Source: Pseudomonas wadenswilerensis
GTDB taxonomy: Bacteria > Pseudomonadota > Gammaproteobacteria > Pseudomonadales > Pseudomonadaceae
Direction of reading: 5' to 3'
Assembly (NCBI RefSeq): GCF_900497695.1
Contig: NZ_UIDD01000005.1
Span: forward strand, 248,001 to 312,000
DNA length: 64,000 bases
A model generated the notes under the pieces. That model saw nothing but the letters and a program-made list of their open reading frames with translations. It was not told the origin of the DNA and did not search any database. Positions 1 to 8,996 of this stretch are shown here, piece after piece; positions within the stretch are counted from its first letter, which is position 1, and every line of letters begins with the position of its first letter. Both the position numbers and the translations under genes were made by a program.

Positions 1-920
1 TGATCGCCTTCGTGCGTACCAAGCAAGCCACCCTGGACCTGGCCAGCGCCCTGGAAGCCAAAGGCTACAAAGCCGCTGCGCTGAACGGTGACATTGCCCA
101 GAACCAGCGCGAGCGCGTCATCGACTCGCTCAAGGATGGCCGCCTGGACATCGTCGTCGCTACCGACGTCGCTGCTCGTGGCCTGGACGTACCGCGCATC
201 ACTCACGTGTTCAACGTTGACATGCCGTACGACCCTGAGTCCTACGTTCACCGTATCGGCCGTACTGGCCGTGCCGGTCGCGAAGGCCGTGCGCTGCTGC
301 TGGTTACCCCGCGCGAGCGTCGCATGCTGCAGGTGATCGAGCGTGTTACCGGTCAGAAGGTGGCTGAAGTTCGCCTGCCTAACGCCCAGGCCGTTCTCGA
401 TGCCCGCATCAAGAAGCTGACCAACAGCCTGGCGCCGCTGGTTGCTGACGCCGAGTCGACCCACGGTGATCTGCTTGATCGCCTGACTGCCGACATCGGT
501 TGCAGCCCACGTGCCCTGGCCGCCGCTCTGCTGCGCAAGGCTACCAACGGTCAGGCCCTGACCCTGGATGCGGTCGAGAAAGAGCAGCCGCTGGTTCCGA
601 CCTACACTCCGCGTGAGCGCACTGGCGATCGTCCAGAGCGTGGCGAGCGTGAGCGTCGTGCACCGATGCCGCTGGGTGAAGGTCGTGCCCGTTGCCGTAC
701 CGCGCTGGGTGCGCGTGACGGTATCGCCGCCAAGAACCTGCTGGGCGCCATCCTCAACGAAGGCGGCCTGGCCCGCGAAGCCATCGGCCGCATCCAGGTG
801 CGCGACAGCTTCAGCCTGGTCGAGCTGCCGGAGGAAGGTCTGGAGCGTCTGCTGACCAAGCTCAAGGACACCCGTGTTGCCGGCAAGCAGCTGAAGCTGC
901 GCCGCTACCGCGAAGACTGA
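1..920 (+). CDS. deaD: DEAD-box ATP-dependent RNA helicase, C-terminal part (5' end outside window)
   Basis: The reading frame is open from the left edge and ends at 920, so only the C-terminal ~305 residues are seen. The first residues read IAFVRTK, which is helicase motif IV. Motif V (VATDVAARGLDVP) and motif VI (YVHRIGRTGRAGR) follow. The last ~75 residues (ARDGIAAKNLLGAILNEGGL...) look like the DbpA-type RNA-binding domain of CsdA/DeaD, reached through a short charged Arg/Glu linker (ERTGDRPERGERER). The family unwinds structured RNA in ribosome assembly and mRNA decay, especially in the cold. The N-terminal RecA domain with the DEAD box is not in the window. A strong terminator follows at once, so this is the end of its transcription unit. 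Confidence 0.9.
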   Translation, partial: IAFVRTKQATLDLASALEAKGYKAAALNGDIAQNQRERVIDSLKDGRLDIVVATDVAARGLDVPRITHVFNVDMPYDPESYVHRIGRTGRAGREGRALLLVTPRERRMLQVIERVTGQKVAEVRLPNAQAVLDARIKKLTNSLAPLVADAESTHGDLLDRLTADIGCSPRALAAALLRKATNGQALTLDAVEKEQPLVPTYTPRERTGDRPERGERERRAPMPLGEGRARCRTALGARDGIAAKNLLGAILNEGGLAREAIGRIQVRDSFSLVELPEEGLERLLTKLKDTRVAGKQLKLRRYRED

Positions 921-933
921 TCCGCGAGCGATA

Positions 934-966
934 AAAAAATCCCCGACTGGTTCGGGGATTTTTTTT
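934..966 (+). terminator. Rho-independent terminator of deaD
   Basis: Stem AATCCCCGA / TCGGGGATT with a 5-base loop, followed by a T run and preceded by an A run. It lies 14 bases after the deaD stop codon. Confidence 0.9.
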
Positions 967-1010
967 GCCTGTGCCGGTCTGTGGAGCTGTCCGTGGGGGT
1001 GTATCCACCC

Positions 1011-1600
1011 TGTGGGAGCTGGTCTTGCCAGCGATCGAGCGCGCAGCGGTCGTAATCCAGGCGCCGTCTGATGTGCTGGCGGGACTGGCCTCATCGCTGG
1101 CAAGCCAGTTCCCACAGGTCCGGCACCGCTCCCAAGAGCGGCGCCAATTCTGTGGGCGGGACTTGCCAGCGCTCCTACAGGTCTTGCGCCAATTCTGTGG
1201 GAGCTGGTCTTGCCAGCGATCGAGCGCGCAGCGGTCGTAATCCAGGCGCCGTCTGATGTGCTGGTGGGACTGGCCTCATCGCTGGCAAGCCAGCTCCCAC
1301 AGGTCCGGCACCGCTCTCAAGAGCGGCGCCAATTCTGTGGGCGGGACTTACCAGCGCTCCTACAGGTCTTGCGCCAATTCTGTGGGAGCTGGTCTTGCCA
1401 GCGATCGAGCGCGCAGCGGTCGTAATCCAGGCGCCGTCTGATGTGCTGGCGGGGCTGGCCTCATCGCTGGCAAGCCAGCTCCCACAGGTCCGGCACCGCT
1501 CTCAAGAGCGGCGCCAATTCTGTGGGCGGGACTTGCCAGCGCTCCTACAGGTCTTGCGCCAATCCTGTGGGAGCTGGTCTTGCCAGCGATCGAGCGCGCA
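1011..1600. repeat. Tandem 185-bp REP/BIME array, three full copies plus a 35-bp partial fourth
   Basis: The motif TGTGGGAGCTGGTCTTGCCA starts at 1011, 1196, 1381 and 1566, an exact 185-bp period. Each unit holds an inverted REP pair (TGTGGGAGCTGG.. facing ..CCAG[T/C]TCCCACA), then a second short arm pair (CCGCTC..AAGAGCGG) and a further REP-like half (TGTGGGCGGGACTTGCCAGC, then GCTCCTACAGG). Copies differ at only a few bases, for example GCGGGACT, GTGGGACT and GCGGGGCT. The fourth copy stops at 1600, four bases before the stop codon of the converging gene. The open frames inside are repeat artefacts. Nothing else is seen between 967 and 1603. Confidence 0.93.
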
Positions 1601-1603
1601 GGA

Positions 1604-2371
1604 TCAGTCGAACCGGTAGATATCCATCCCCAGCGCCCCCAGCGTAAACCCCTGGTGGGCAATCCCGAAGCGCCCACCCGCACCCCGGGCGAAGTACAGC
1701 GGCAACAAGTGCTCATCACTTGGATGGTTGCGCACTGCAAACGGCGCTTGCTGGCGGTAGTCGTGCAGGGCAGGGGTGTCATCGGCTGCCAGCTTGTCGA
1801 TCATCCAGTCACGAAATGCCAGGGCCCAGGGCTCGACGCTTTCCGGGCCGGCATGCCAGTCCAGTTCGCGCAGGTTGTGGGTAATGCTGCCGGAGCCGAT
1901 CAACAGGATGTCTTCCTCGCGCAGTTGCGCCAGGGCCTTGCCCACCCGTTCCTGCAACTGCGGGCCCATCTGGCTGGGGAGAGAGACCTGTACCACGGGG
2001 ATGTCGGCCGCTGGATACATCAGTGACAGCGGAACCCACACGCCATGGTCAAAAGGGCGTTTGGGGTCAAGGCGCGCGGGTAGTCCGGCATCGCACAACA
2101 GGCTCGTCAGTCGCTCGGCCAGCGCCGGTTCGCCGGGGGCGGGATACTGCACGGCATACAGGGCGGCAGGAAAACCGCCGAAGTCATGCCAGGTTTCGGG
2201 GTGGGGGTGGCCGGACACCCACAGCTCACGGCTCTCCCAGTGCGCCGAGACCACCACGATGGCCTTGGGTCGCGCCAGCTCTGCGGCCAGGCGTGCCAAG
2301 GCCGGACCGCTGGCGCCAGGTTCAAGGGCGAGCATGGGCGAGCCGTGAGAAATAAACAGGCTAGGCAGCAT
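1604..2371 (-). CDS. ygiD: 4,5-DOPA dioxygenase extradiol-like protein (LigB/YgiD family)
   Basis: The 255-residue protein has the YgiD/LigB layout: N-terminal LFISHGSPML (His9), VVVSAHWES (His44), then ILLIGSGSITHNLRE and VRNHPSDEHLLPLYFA near the C terminus. These His-rich motifs are where the single non-haem metal is held in this family. YgiD-type enzymes open the ring of catechols such as L-DOPA in vitro; the physiological substrate is usually unknown. The gene converges on deaD, and the 185-bp REP array reaches within four bases of its stop codon, so its 3' UTR is made of REP sequence. tpm is divergent across ~105 bp. Family assignment is firm; substrate is inference. Confidence 0.9.
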   Translation of the reverse strand: MLPSLFISHGSPMLALEPGASGPALARLAAELARPKAIVVVSAHWESRELWVSGHPHPETWHDFGGFPAALYAVQYPAPGEPALAERLTSLLCDAGLPARLDPKRPFDHGVWVPLSLMYPAADIPVVQVSLPSQMGPQLQERVGKALAQLREEDILLIGSGSITHNLRELDWHAGPESVEPWALAFRDWMIDKLAADDTPALHDYRQQAPFAVRNHPSDEHLLPLYFARGAGGRFGIAHQGFTLGALGMDIYRFD

Positions 2372-2476
2372 GGAAAGGGTTCCTGGCGGTTAAGATGAGT
2401 CCATCTTCCGGCAGATCATTGATCTGATTCCAATATAAGTTTTCGCATAAACCCATCGAATAATTCGAGGTATGCC

Positions 2477-3127
2477 ATGCAGGCAGAGTTCTGGCACAAA
2501 CGCTGGGCGGACAATCAGATCGGCTTTCATCAGGGCCGGGTCAACAGCTACCTGCAGCAGTTCTGGCCGACGCTGGGCCTGGCGCCCGGTAGCAAGGTGC
2601 TGGTGCCCTTGTGTGGCAAGAGCCTGGACCTGGCCTGGCTGGCCGGGCAGGGCCATCAGGTGCTCGGTGTCGAGCTTTCCCAGCGTGCGGTGGAGGACTT
2701 TTTCAGCGAGCAGCAGTTGCAGCCCGAGGTCGGCCAGCGGGGCGCGTTCAAGACCTATCGAAGCGGCCCTTTGGAGGTGTGGTGTGGTGACTTCTTCGCC
2801 TTGCAGGTCGAAGATATCGCCGACTGCAGTGCACTGTATGACCGGGCGGCGGTGATTGCCTTGCCGCCGGCGTCGCGCGAGCGCTATGCAGCGCTGCTGA
2901 CTGGATACCTGTCGCAAGATTGCCAAGGCCTGCTGATCACCATGGATTACGACCAGGCCCTGCTGGAGGGGCCGCCCTTTGCGGTGGTCGATGCAGAGGT
3001 GCGGCAGCTGTTCGCTGGCTGGCAGCCGCAGGCGCTGGAGGCGCGGGACATTCTCGCCGAGAGTCCCAAGTTCGTTCAGGCCGGGGTGCCGCTGCTGTTC
3101 GAGCGGGTGTACCGGCTGCAGCGCTGA
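2477..3127 (+). CDS. tpm: Thiopurine S-methyltransferase
   Basis: The 216-residue SAM-dependent methyltransferase starts [10 protein letters not shown], the usual start of bacterial TPMTs. The glycine/cysteine SAM loop [16 protein letters not shown] is at residues 41-56. Bacterial Tpm methylates thiopurines and, in pseudomonads, tellurite and selenite, giving volatile products and resistance. The order tpm then convergent htpX matches Pseudomonas synteny. The gene ends in a bidirectional terminator shared with htpX. Confidence 0.93.
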   Translation: MQAEFWHKRWADNQIGFHQGRVNSYLQQFWPTLGLAPGSKVLVPLCGKSLDLAWLAGQGHQVLGVELSQRAVEDFFSEQQLQPEVGQRGAFKTYRSGPLEVWCGDFFALQVEDIADCSALYDRAAVIALPPASRERYAALLTGYLSQDCQGLLITMDYDQALLEGPPFAVVDAEVRQLFAGWQPQALEARDILAESPKFVQAGVPLLFERVYRLQR

Positions 3128-3132
3128 AATGC

Positions 3133-3161
3133 AAAAGGGCGACCGAAGTCGCCCTTTTTTG
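3133..3161. terminator. Bidirectional terminator between tpm and htpX
   Basis: AAAAGGGCGA / TCGCCCTTTT hairpin with a short loop, A run on one side and T run on the other. It lies between two convergent genes and should serve both. Confidence 0.9.
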
Positions 3162-3175
3162 TAGCGGGTGTCCGA

Positions 3176-4063
3176 TCAGCCTCGACGACGCAGGGCTTCG
3201 ATACGGTCTTCCAGCGGCGGGTGGCTCATCAGCAGGCCGGCCAGGCCCTGCTTGAGGCCGCCGTTGATGCCGAAGGCGTTCAGGGTGTCGGGCATGTGCA
3301 CCGGTACACCTTGCTCCGAGCGCAGGCGCTGCAGGGCGCCGATCATTGCGTTGGTGCCGGCCAGGCGGGCACCGGCTTCGTCGGCGCGGAACTCGCGTTT
3401 GCGCGAGAACCACATGACGATGATGCTGGCCAGGATGCCCAGTACCAGTTCGGCGACGATGGTCGCGATATAGTAGGCGATACCCTGGCCTTCTTCGTTC
3501 TTGAAGATCACCTTGTCGACGAAGTTGCCGATGATGCGGGCAAAGAACATCACGAAGGTGTTGACCACCCCTTGCACCAGGGCGAGGGTGACCATGTCGC
3601 CGTTGGCTACGTGGCCAATCTCGTGGGCCAGTACAGCGCGTACTTCATCGGGCGAAAAACGCTCCAGCAGTCCCTGGCTGACCGCTACCAGTGCATCGTT
3701 GCGGTTCCAGCCGGTGGCGAAGGCATTGGCCTCGTAGGCCGGGAAGATACCCACTTCCGGCATCTTGATGCCGGCTTCGCGGGACAGTTCCTCGACGGTC
3801 TGCAGCAGCCATTGTTCGTGGCGGGTGCGCGGCTGGCTGATGATTTGCGTGCCAGTGCTCATCTTCGCCATCCACTTGGAGATGAACAGCGAGATCAGCG
3901 AGCCGGCAAAGCCGAACACCGCACAGAAAATCAGCAGCTGGTCGAGTTTGAGGTCAACCCCGTTGGCCGCCATGAACCCGTTGAAGCCAAACAGGCTCAA
4001 GGTAATGCTGGCAATCAGCACAACCGCGAGGTTGGTGGCCACAAACAGTAAGATGCGCATCAT
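3176..4063 (-). CDS. htpX: Membrane zinc metalloprotease HtpX
   Basis: 295 residues. Two N-terminal membrane segments (about 5-27 and 43-62) are followed by the catalytic helix HEIGH at 147-151. Two further hydrophobic segments lie around 160-215, and the distal zinc ligand is expected in the [10 protein letters not shown] motif. HtpX sits in the inner membrane with its active site facing the cytoplasm and degrades misfolded membrane proteins alongside FtsH. Length and motifs are complete. The 225-bp gap upstream (4064-4288) should hold its promoter, but no clear -35/-10 pair was recognised. Confidence 0.96.
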   Translation of the reverse strand: MMRILLFVATNLAVVLIASITLSLFGFNGFMAANGVDLKLDQLLIFCAVFGFAGSLISLFISKWMAKMSTGTQIISQPRTRHEQWLLQTVEELSREAGIKMPEVGIFPAYEANAFATGWNRNDALVAVSQGLLERFSPDEVRAVLAHEIGHVANGDMVTLALVQGVVNTFVMFFARIIGNFVDKVIFKNEEGQGIAYYIATIVAELVLGILASIIVMWFSRKREFRADEAGARLAGTNAMIGALQRLRSEQGVPVHMPDTLNAFGINGGLKQGLAGLLMSHPPLEDRIEALRRRG

Positions 4064-4288
4064 GGTTGTTACGTTCTCCTGACGGATAAAAGTGTCACGT
4101 ATGCGGGGTATATAAGGTGCGCGCTGCGGTGATTCAACAGGGCGACTATTTCAAACTGTGTACTTGCCTGTATTACAGACGAATTCCAGCAACCCGCACG
4201 CCAGAGCGGCGGGTGATGTCAGGGCTGAACGCTTGCTCTGTAAGGTCTGCGCCGGGAGTGGCGCAGACGATTCGATATCAACTGTAGG

Positions 4289-5500
4289 TTACTGCTGATA
4301 TGTCTTCAGGAAGTTTCCGATACGGCCGATGGCCTGCTCCAGGTCGTCGACCCGTGGCAGGGTCACCACGCGGAAGTGGTCCGGCCATGGCCAGTTGAAG
4401 GCGGTACCCTGGACGATCAGAAGCTTTTCCGAGAGCAGCAGGTCGAGGACGAACTTCTCGTCGTTGTGGATTGGACAGACTTTCGGGTCGATGCGCGGGA
4501 ACGCATACAGCGCACCCATCGGCTTGACGCAGCTGACCCCGGGAATGCTGTTGAGCAGTTCCCAGGTGCGGTTGCGCTGTTCCAGCAGGCGGCCCTGCGG
4601 CAGCACCAGGTCGTTGATGCTCTGGTAGCCGCCGAGGGCGGTCTGGATGGCGTGCTGGCTCGGTACGTTGGCGCACAGGCGCATGTTGGCCAGCATGTCG
4701 ATGCCTTCGATGTAGCTCTGGGCGTGGTGCTTGGGCCCCGAGATGGCCAGCCAGCCGGAGCGGAAGCCCGCTACCCGGTAGGATTTGGACAGGCCGTTGA
4801 AGGTCAGGCAGAGCAGGTCCGGGGCCAGCGAAGCGGTGCTGATGTGCACGGCTTCGTCATAGAGGATCTTGTCGTAGATCTCGTCGGAAAACACCACCAG
4901 GTTATGTTGGCGGGCCAGCTCAAGCATGCCCAGCAGCAGCTCGCGCGAGTACACGGCACCGGTCGGGTTGTTCGGGTTGATGATCACCAGGGCCTTGGTG
5001 TTGGAGGTGATCTTGGCCTTGATGTCGTCAAGGTCCGGGAACCAGTCGGCCTGCTCATCGCACAGGTAATGCACCGGGTTACCGCCGGCCAGGCTGACTG
5101 CGGCGGTCCACAGCGGGTAGTCCGGGGCCGGGATCAGCACTTCGTCGCCGTTGTTGAGCAGCGCCTGCATCGACATCACGATCAGTTCGGAGACGCCGTT
5201 GCCCAGGTAGATGTCTTCGATGCCGACACCTTCGACCTGCTTTTGCTGGTAGTACTGCATCACCGCCTTGCGCGCGCTGAACAGGCCTTTGGAGTCGCTG
5301 TAGCCCTGGGCGGTCGGCAGGTTGCGTATCACATCCTGGAGGATCTCGTCCGGCGCCTCGAAACCAAAGGGTGCCGGGTTGCCAATGTTCAGCTTGAGGA
5401 TGCGATGACCTTCCTCTTCCAGGCGTTTGGCGTGCTTGAGCACCGGGCCGCGAATGTCATAGCAGACATTGGCGAGCTTGTTCGATTTGCTGACCTGCAT
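4289..5500 (-). CDS. alaA: Pyridoxal-phosphate aminotransferase, AlaA/YfbQ type
   Basis: The start chosen is the ATG at 5500 (MQVSKSNKLANVCYDIRGPV), giving 403 residues; a longer open frame upstream lacks family similarity. PLP-binding marks of fold type I class I/II aminotransferases are all present: INPNNPTGAVYS (~174-185), VFSDEIYD (~203-210) and the Schiff-base Lys239 in NGLSKSYRVAG. The N-terminal sequence is typical of AlaA, the main glutamate-pyruvate transaminase making alanine in Enterobacteria. It diverges from msrB, as in other Pseudomonas. Exact substrate is inferred from the family. Confidence 0.9.
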   Translation of the reverse strand: MQVSKSNKLANVCYDIRGPVLKHAKRLEEEGHRILKLNIGNPAPFGFEAPDEILQDVIRNLPTAQGYSDSKGLFSARKAVMQYYQQKQVEGVGIEDIYLGNGVSELIVMSMQALLNNGDEVLIPAPDYPLWTAAVSLAGGNPVHYLCDEQADWFPDLDDIKAKITSNTKALVIINPNNPTGAVYSRELLLGMLELARQHNLVVFSDEIYDKILYDEAVHISTASLAPDLLCLTFNGLSKSYRVAGFRSGWLAISGPKHHAQSYIEGIDMLANMRLCANVPSQHAIQTALGGYQSINDLVLPQGRLLEQRNRTWELLNSIPGVSCVKPMGALYAFPRIDPKVCPIHNDEKFVLDLLLSEKLLIVQGTAFNWPWPDHFRVVTLPRVDDLEQAIGRIGNFLKTYQQ

Positions 5501-5664
5501 GATGTGATCCCGATTAGAAAAGATCGCCGCGCATTGCGCTGTGAAAACGTTTGAAATGCGTATGACGCGGGTGCCAGACTGATGTCTGATGAGGCGCAAT
5601 AATATACGTGCCACCCGCTCTGTGGAAAAGCCATGGCGCGGGGTTTTTGGACAGATGAGGCCTG

Positions 5665-6060
5665 ATGATGGAAAAACTCGAGAAAACCCTGGAAGAATGG
5701 CGCGCCATGCTCGACCCCGAGCAGTACAACGTGTGCCGCCTGAAGGGCACCGAGCGGCCGTTCAGTGGCAAATACAATGGCACCAAGACCGATGGCGTCT
5801 ACCATTGTATCTGCTGCGGCGAAGCGCTGTTCGATTCGCAAGCCAAATTTGATTCCGGTTGTGGCTGGCCCAGCTTCTATGAGCCGATTGCCGACAGCGC
5901 GATGATCGAGATTCGCGACACTTCCCACGGCATGATCCGCACCGAGGTCACCTGCGCCAAATGTGATGCCCACCTGGGGCATGTGTTCCCTGACGGTCCG
6001 CCGCCGACCGGGCTGCGTTATTGCATCAACTCGGTCTGCCTGGACCTGGTTCCCCGCTGA
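5665..6060 (+). CDS. msrB: Peptide-methionine (R)-S-oxide reductase MsrB
   Basis: 131 residues (130 if the next Met is used; ATGATG at the start). Two zinc-binding CxxC pairs, C48/C51 and C97/C100, frame the selB domain, with SGCGWPSF between them. The catalytic cysteine is C120 in GLRYCINS. The enzyme reduces the R epimer of methionine sulfoxide in proteins, recycled by thioredoxin. It lies 15 bp before gpx on the same strand, so an oxidative-damage operon is likely. Confidence 0.96.
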   Translation: MMEKLEKTLEEWRAMLDPEQYNVCRLKGTERPFSGKYNGTKTDGVYHCICCGEALFDSQAKFDSGCGWPSFYEPIADSAMIEIRDTSHGMIRTEVTCAKCDAHLGHVFPDGPPPTGLRYCINSVCLDLVPR

Positions 6061-6075
6061 TAAAGGAGAAAGGTC

Positions 6076-6561
6076 ATGGCCGACGCACTGCTGAAGATTC
6101 CCTGCATTACCCTTACCGGTGAGCAAAAAGCCCTGGCCGATTACCCTGCCAAGGCGCTGCTGGTGGTCAACACTGCCAGCCAGTGCGGTTTTACCCCGCA
6201 GTACAAAGGCCTTGAACAGCTCTGGCAGCGTTATCGCGAGCAGGGGCTGGTGGTGCTGGGCTTCCCCTGCAACCAGTTCGGCAAGCAGGAGCCGGGCGAT
6301 GCGCACGAAATTGCGCAGTTCTGCGAGCTGAACTTCGGCGTCAGTTTCCCGTTGTTTCGCAAGATCGAGGTCAATGGCGCCGGCGCCCATCCACTGTTTG
6401 TCGAGTTGAAAAAGCGCGCCCCCGGCTTTTTCGGCTCGCAAGGGGTCAAGTGGAACTTCACCAAGTTTCTGCTCGACCCGGCCACCGGCAAAGTCACCCG
6501 CTATGCGCCGAGCACCAAGCCGGACGCCTTGACCGGCTCAATCGAAAAACTGCTCAGGTAG
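6076..6561 (+). CDS. gpx: Glutathione peroxidase family protein (cysteine type)
   Basis: 161 residues with the GPx tetrad: peroxidatic Cys37 in NTASQCGFTP, Gln71 in NQFGKQEPG and Trp126 in VKWNFTKFL. A cysteine replaces selenocysteine, so the enzyme probably uses thioredoxin rather than glutathione. It reduces hydroperoxides in the cytoplasm. An AAAGGAGAAA ribosome site precedes the ATG, and msrB is just upstream. The last 8 bases overlap the stop region of the convergent kinase gene. In P. aeruginosa a MarR regulator gene, ospR, sits beside gpx; it is absent here. Confidence 0.94.
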   Translation: MADALLKIPCITLTGEQKALADYPAKALLVVNTASQCGFTPQYKGLEQLWQRYREQGLVVLGFPCNQFGKQEPGDAHEIAQFCELNFGVSFPLFRKIEVNGAGAHPLFVELKKRAPGFFGSQGVKWNFTKFLLDPATGKVTRYAPSTKPDALTGSIEKLLR

Positions 6562-8872
6562 TCGTCAACGGCACCCAGTGATCGATCAGTGCCAGCAGCT
6601 CTTCGCGGCGAAACGGCTTGGCCAGGTAGTCGCTCATTCCCGCCGCCCGGCAGCGTTCGCGCTCTTCGGGCATGGCGTTGGCGGTCAGGGCGACGATCGG
6701 CAGGTCTGGCCAGCGTCCGCTCTGGCGGATCCGCCGGCTGGCTTCATAACCGTCCATCACTGGCATGTTGCAGTCCATCAGTACCAGGTCGAAGGGTGAC
6801 TGCTCCAGCTGTTCAAGCGCGTCGGCACCATGGGCGGCGACGCTGACCTCGCAGCCGAGCTTGGCCAGCATGCCCTTGGCCACCAGTTGATTTACCGGGT
6901 TGTCCTCGACCAGCAGAATGCGCGCACGGCGCTCGCTGTACTGGGCGCCGCTGAGTGGTGACTGGTTGATACTGTCGGCCCCGTGCAACGTGCGCCGCAG
7001 GGTCTGGTACAGGGCGTTGCGCGCCAGCGGCCGTGCCTGCTGCTGTAGAGGGGCCAGGTGTGCTGCCTGTTCACCGGGCAGGAAGTTGCCATAGGCGGTA
7101 ACCAGCAGAATCGGTGCGCTGATCAGTGGACGCAGGTTGAACAGGCAGTCCAGGTCATCGGTGATCAGCAGGTCTGGCGTTGCCTTCTTGAGTTGCTCGG
7201 GGCTGTCGTAACGTTGGTAGTCCAGGCCCCAGCCGGGCAGCAGCGTCTGTAGCAATTCGGCGAGGCCGCTGCTGGCATTGCTGATTGCCGCAACACTGCC
7301 GCGCAAGGCTTGCGCAGGTACCGCCGCCGTATGGCTGGGCAAGGGCAGTTCGGCGCTGAACTGGCTGCCGAAGCCGGCTTCGGAGCTGATGCTCAGGCGC
7401 CCCTGCATGGCCTCGCAGAGGTTATTGGTCAGCGCCAGGCCCAGGCCGGTACCGCCGTACTGGCGAGTGATGCCGGCACCTGCCTGGGTGAAGGGCTGGA
7501 AGATCCTTACCTGGGCTTCGCTGGGGATGCCGATGCCGGTATCGCAGACCTCCAGACGAACGCCGCCGGGGTAACTGCTCAGGCGCACATCGACACGGCC
7601 GAAGCGAGTGAATTTCAAGGCATTGGACAGCAGGTTGCTGACGATCTGCCGCACCCGGGTTGGGTCGCCGAGCACCATCGAAGGGAACTGCGGGTCGATC
7701 AGGCAGGTCAGCTCGACGCTGGGTGCGGCGTTCTGCGACAGCAGGTTGGCGGTATCTTCGACCAGGGCGCCAAGGTCGAAGGGGATGCGTTCTAGCTCCA
7801 GCTGCCCGGCATCGAACTTGGACAGGTCGAGAACATCGTTGAGCAGTTCCACCAACACCTTGCCCGAGTCGTGGGCAATCGACAGCTGCTGGCGTTGTTC
7901 GGCATTGAGCGGGCTGTCCAGGGAAAGCGCGATCATGCCCAAGAGGCCATTGAGCGGTGTGCGGATTTCATGGCTCATGTTGGCCAGAAAGGCGGCGCGG
8001 GCCTGAGCCATGTCCAGGGCGCGGCGCCGGGCTTCTTCGAGCTCTTCATTGGACTGGCTCAGGCGGGTGTTGCTGGCCTTGAGCTCGTTGGTGCGCGCCG
8101 AGACGATGTTTTCCAGTTCGTTGAGGTAATCGGTCAGGCGGTTCTCGGCATTGCGCCGTTGCTGGATCTCGGTGGCCATGCTGACGAACTGCTGGTTGGC
8201 AACCTTGACCAGCACGCCGATCTCGTCGTGTTCGTGACCGGGCGGGAACGACAGCTTGGACTGCGCCGGATTGCGCGAGTCGCTGTTGCTCAGGGCGCTG
8301 ATCACCCGCACCAGCGGCTGGGTCAGCATGATGTAGAACAGACCCAGGAGAATGCCGGTAAGGATCAGGCTGCGCATGAAACCGTTGAGCAGGGTGACCT
8401 CGGCACGCTTGAGAAAGCGGCTGCCGAAGGTGAAGGTGTCGACTTCCAGGAACAGCGTGCCGAGGTAATCATCGGGCATGTGGCTGAGAAACAGCCGGTC
8501 CTGGAATTCACGATTGTCGCCGAACAAAAAATCGCTCATCAGGCGATAACCGCTTTCCTGGCGCGGGCGCTGCACGTCGGCGAGTACTGTTTGGTTATTG
8601 TCGATCAGCCGGGCGCGGGTGATGGCCGGTGATTGCAGCAGGCCACGGGTCAGTTCCTGGGCGAGCTCGGCATCGATGTTGTAGGCGATGCGCGAGGCCG
8701 GGTTATGGCTGATTTGCAGCAACGCCTGCATCTCGCGGTTGATGGAGGCGTCTTCACTGGCATAATCGATACCGATCTGGATGAGACTGAGCAATGTACC
8801 CAGGATGAAGCCGACCAGGACCGTCAGCCGGGCTTGCTTGTAGGACAGGCGATTGGTGAACTTGATATCCAT
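6554..8872 (-). CDS. sagS: Hybrid sensor histidine kinase/response regulator, SagS-like
   Basis: The chosen start (ATG 8872, MDIKFTNRLS) gives 772 residues. Order: membrane segment ~17-33; periplasmic sensor ~34-165 without obvious metal or haem motif; second membrane segment ~166-186; a HAMP-like linker and coiled coil ~187-290; HisKA with His301 (MSHEIRTP); HATPase with DTGIGIP and GGTGLGLAL; a degenerate middle region; and a C-terminal receiver with Asp700 (LVLMDCNMP) and Lys in LAKPF. There is no Hpt domain, so it needs a separate phosphotransfer partner, as SagS does with HptB. The neighbours gpx and msrB are the same as those of sagS in P. aeruginosa, where it governs the switch to surface-attached growth. 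The orthology is inferred from synteny and architecture. Confidence 0.8.
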   Translation of the reverse strand: MDIKFTNRLSYKQARLTVLVGFILGTLLSLIQIGIDYASEDASINREMQALLQISHNPASRIAYNIDAELAQELTRGLLQSPAITRARLIDNNQTVLADVQRPRQESGYRLMSDFLFGDNREFQDRLFLSHMPDDYLGTLFLEVDTFTFGSRFLKRAEVTLLNGFMRSLILTGILLGLFYIMLTQPLVRVISALSNSDSRNPAQSKLSFPPGHEHDEIGVLVKVANQQFVSMATEIQQRRNAENRLTDYLNELENIVSARTNELKASNTRLSQSNEELEEARRRALDMAQARAAFLANMSHEIRTPLNGLLGMIALSLDSPLNAEQRQQLSIAHDSGKVLVELLNDVLDLSKFDAGQLELERIPFDLGALVEDTANLLSQNAAPSVELTCLIDPQFPSMVLGDPTRVRQIVSNLLSNALKFTRFGRVDVRLSSYPGGVRLEVCDTGIGIPSEAQVRIFQPFTQAGAGITRQYGGTGLGLALTNNLCEAMQGRLSISSEAGFGSQFSAELPLPSHTAAVPAQALRGSVAAISNASSGLAELLQTLLPGWGLDYQRYDSPEQLKKATPDLLITDDLDCLFNLRPLISAPILLVTAYGNFLPGEQAAHLAPLQQQARPLARNALYQTLRRTLHGADSINQSPLSGAQYSERRARILLVEDNPVNQLVAKGMLAKLGCEVSVAAHGADALEQLEQSPFDLVLMDCNMPVMDGYEASRRIRQSGRWPDLPIVALTANAMPEERERCRAAGMSDYLAKPFRREELLALIDHWVPLTTT

Positions 8873-8996
8873 GAGTCCCGAGCCAGTTTCACGTTCCGTG
8901 CGCTGCGCAAGCATAGCCGATCAGTCCCGGCTGCTGGCACGCCCTGTCACACATTCAGCTGTGCTTTTGTCCTTGCACCTGTCTAGAGGAAGTCTT

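Noticed and set aside
1011..1600. Regular repeats resembling a CRISPR array
   Set aside because: The whole 185-bp unit repeats, with no unique spacers, and the units are REP palindromes; no cas genes nearby.
965..1647. Several overlapping open frames of 60-140 codons, near-identical to each other
   Set aside because: They are translations of the 185-bp REP array; no ribosome site and no family similarity.
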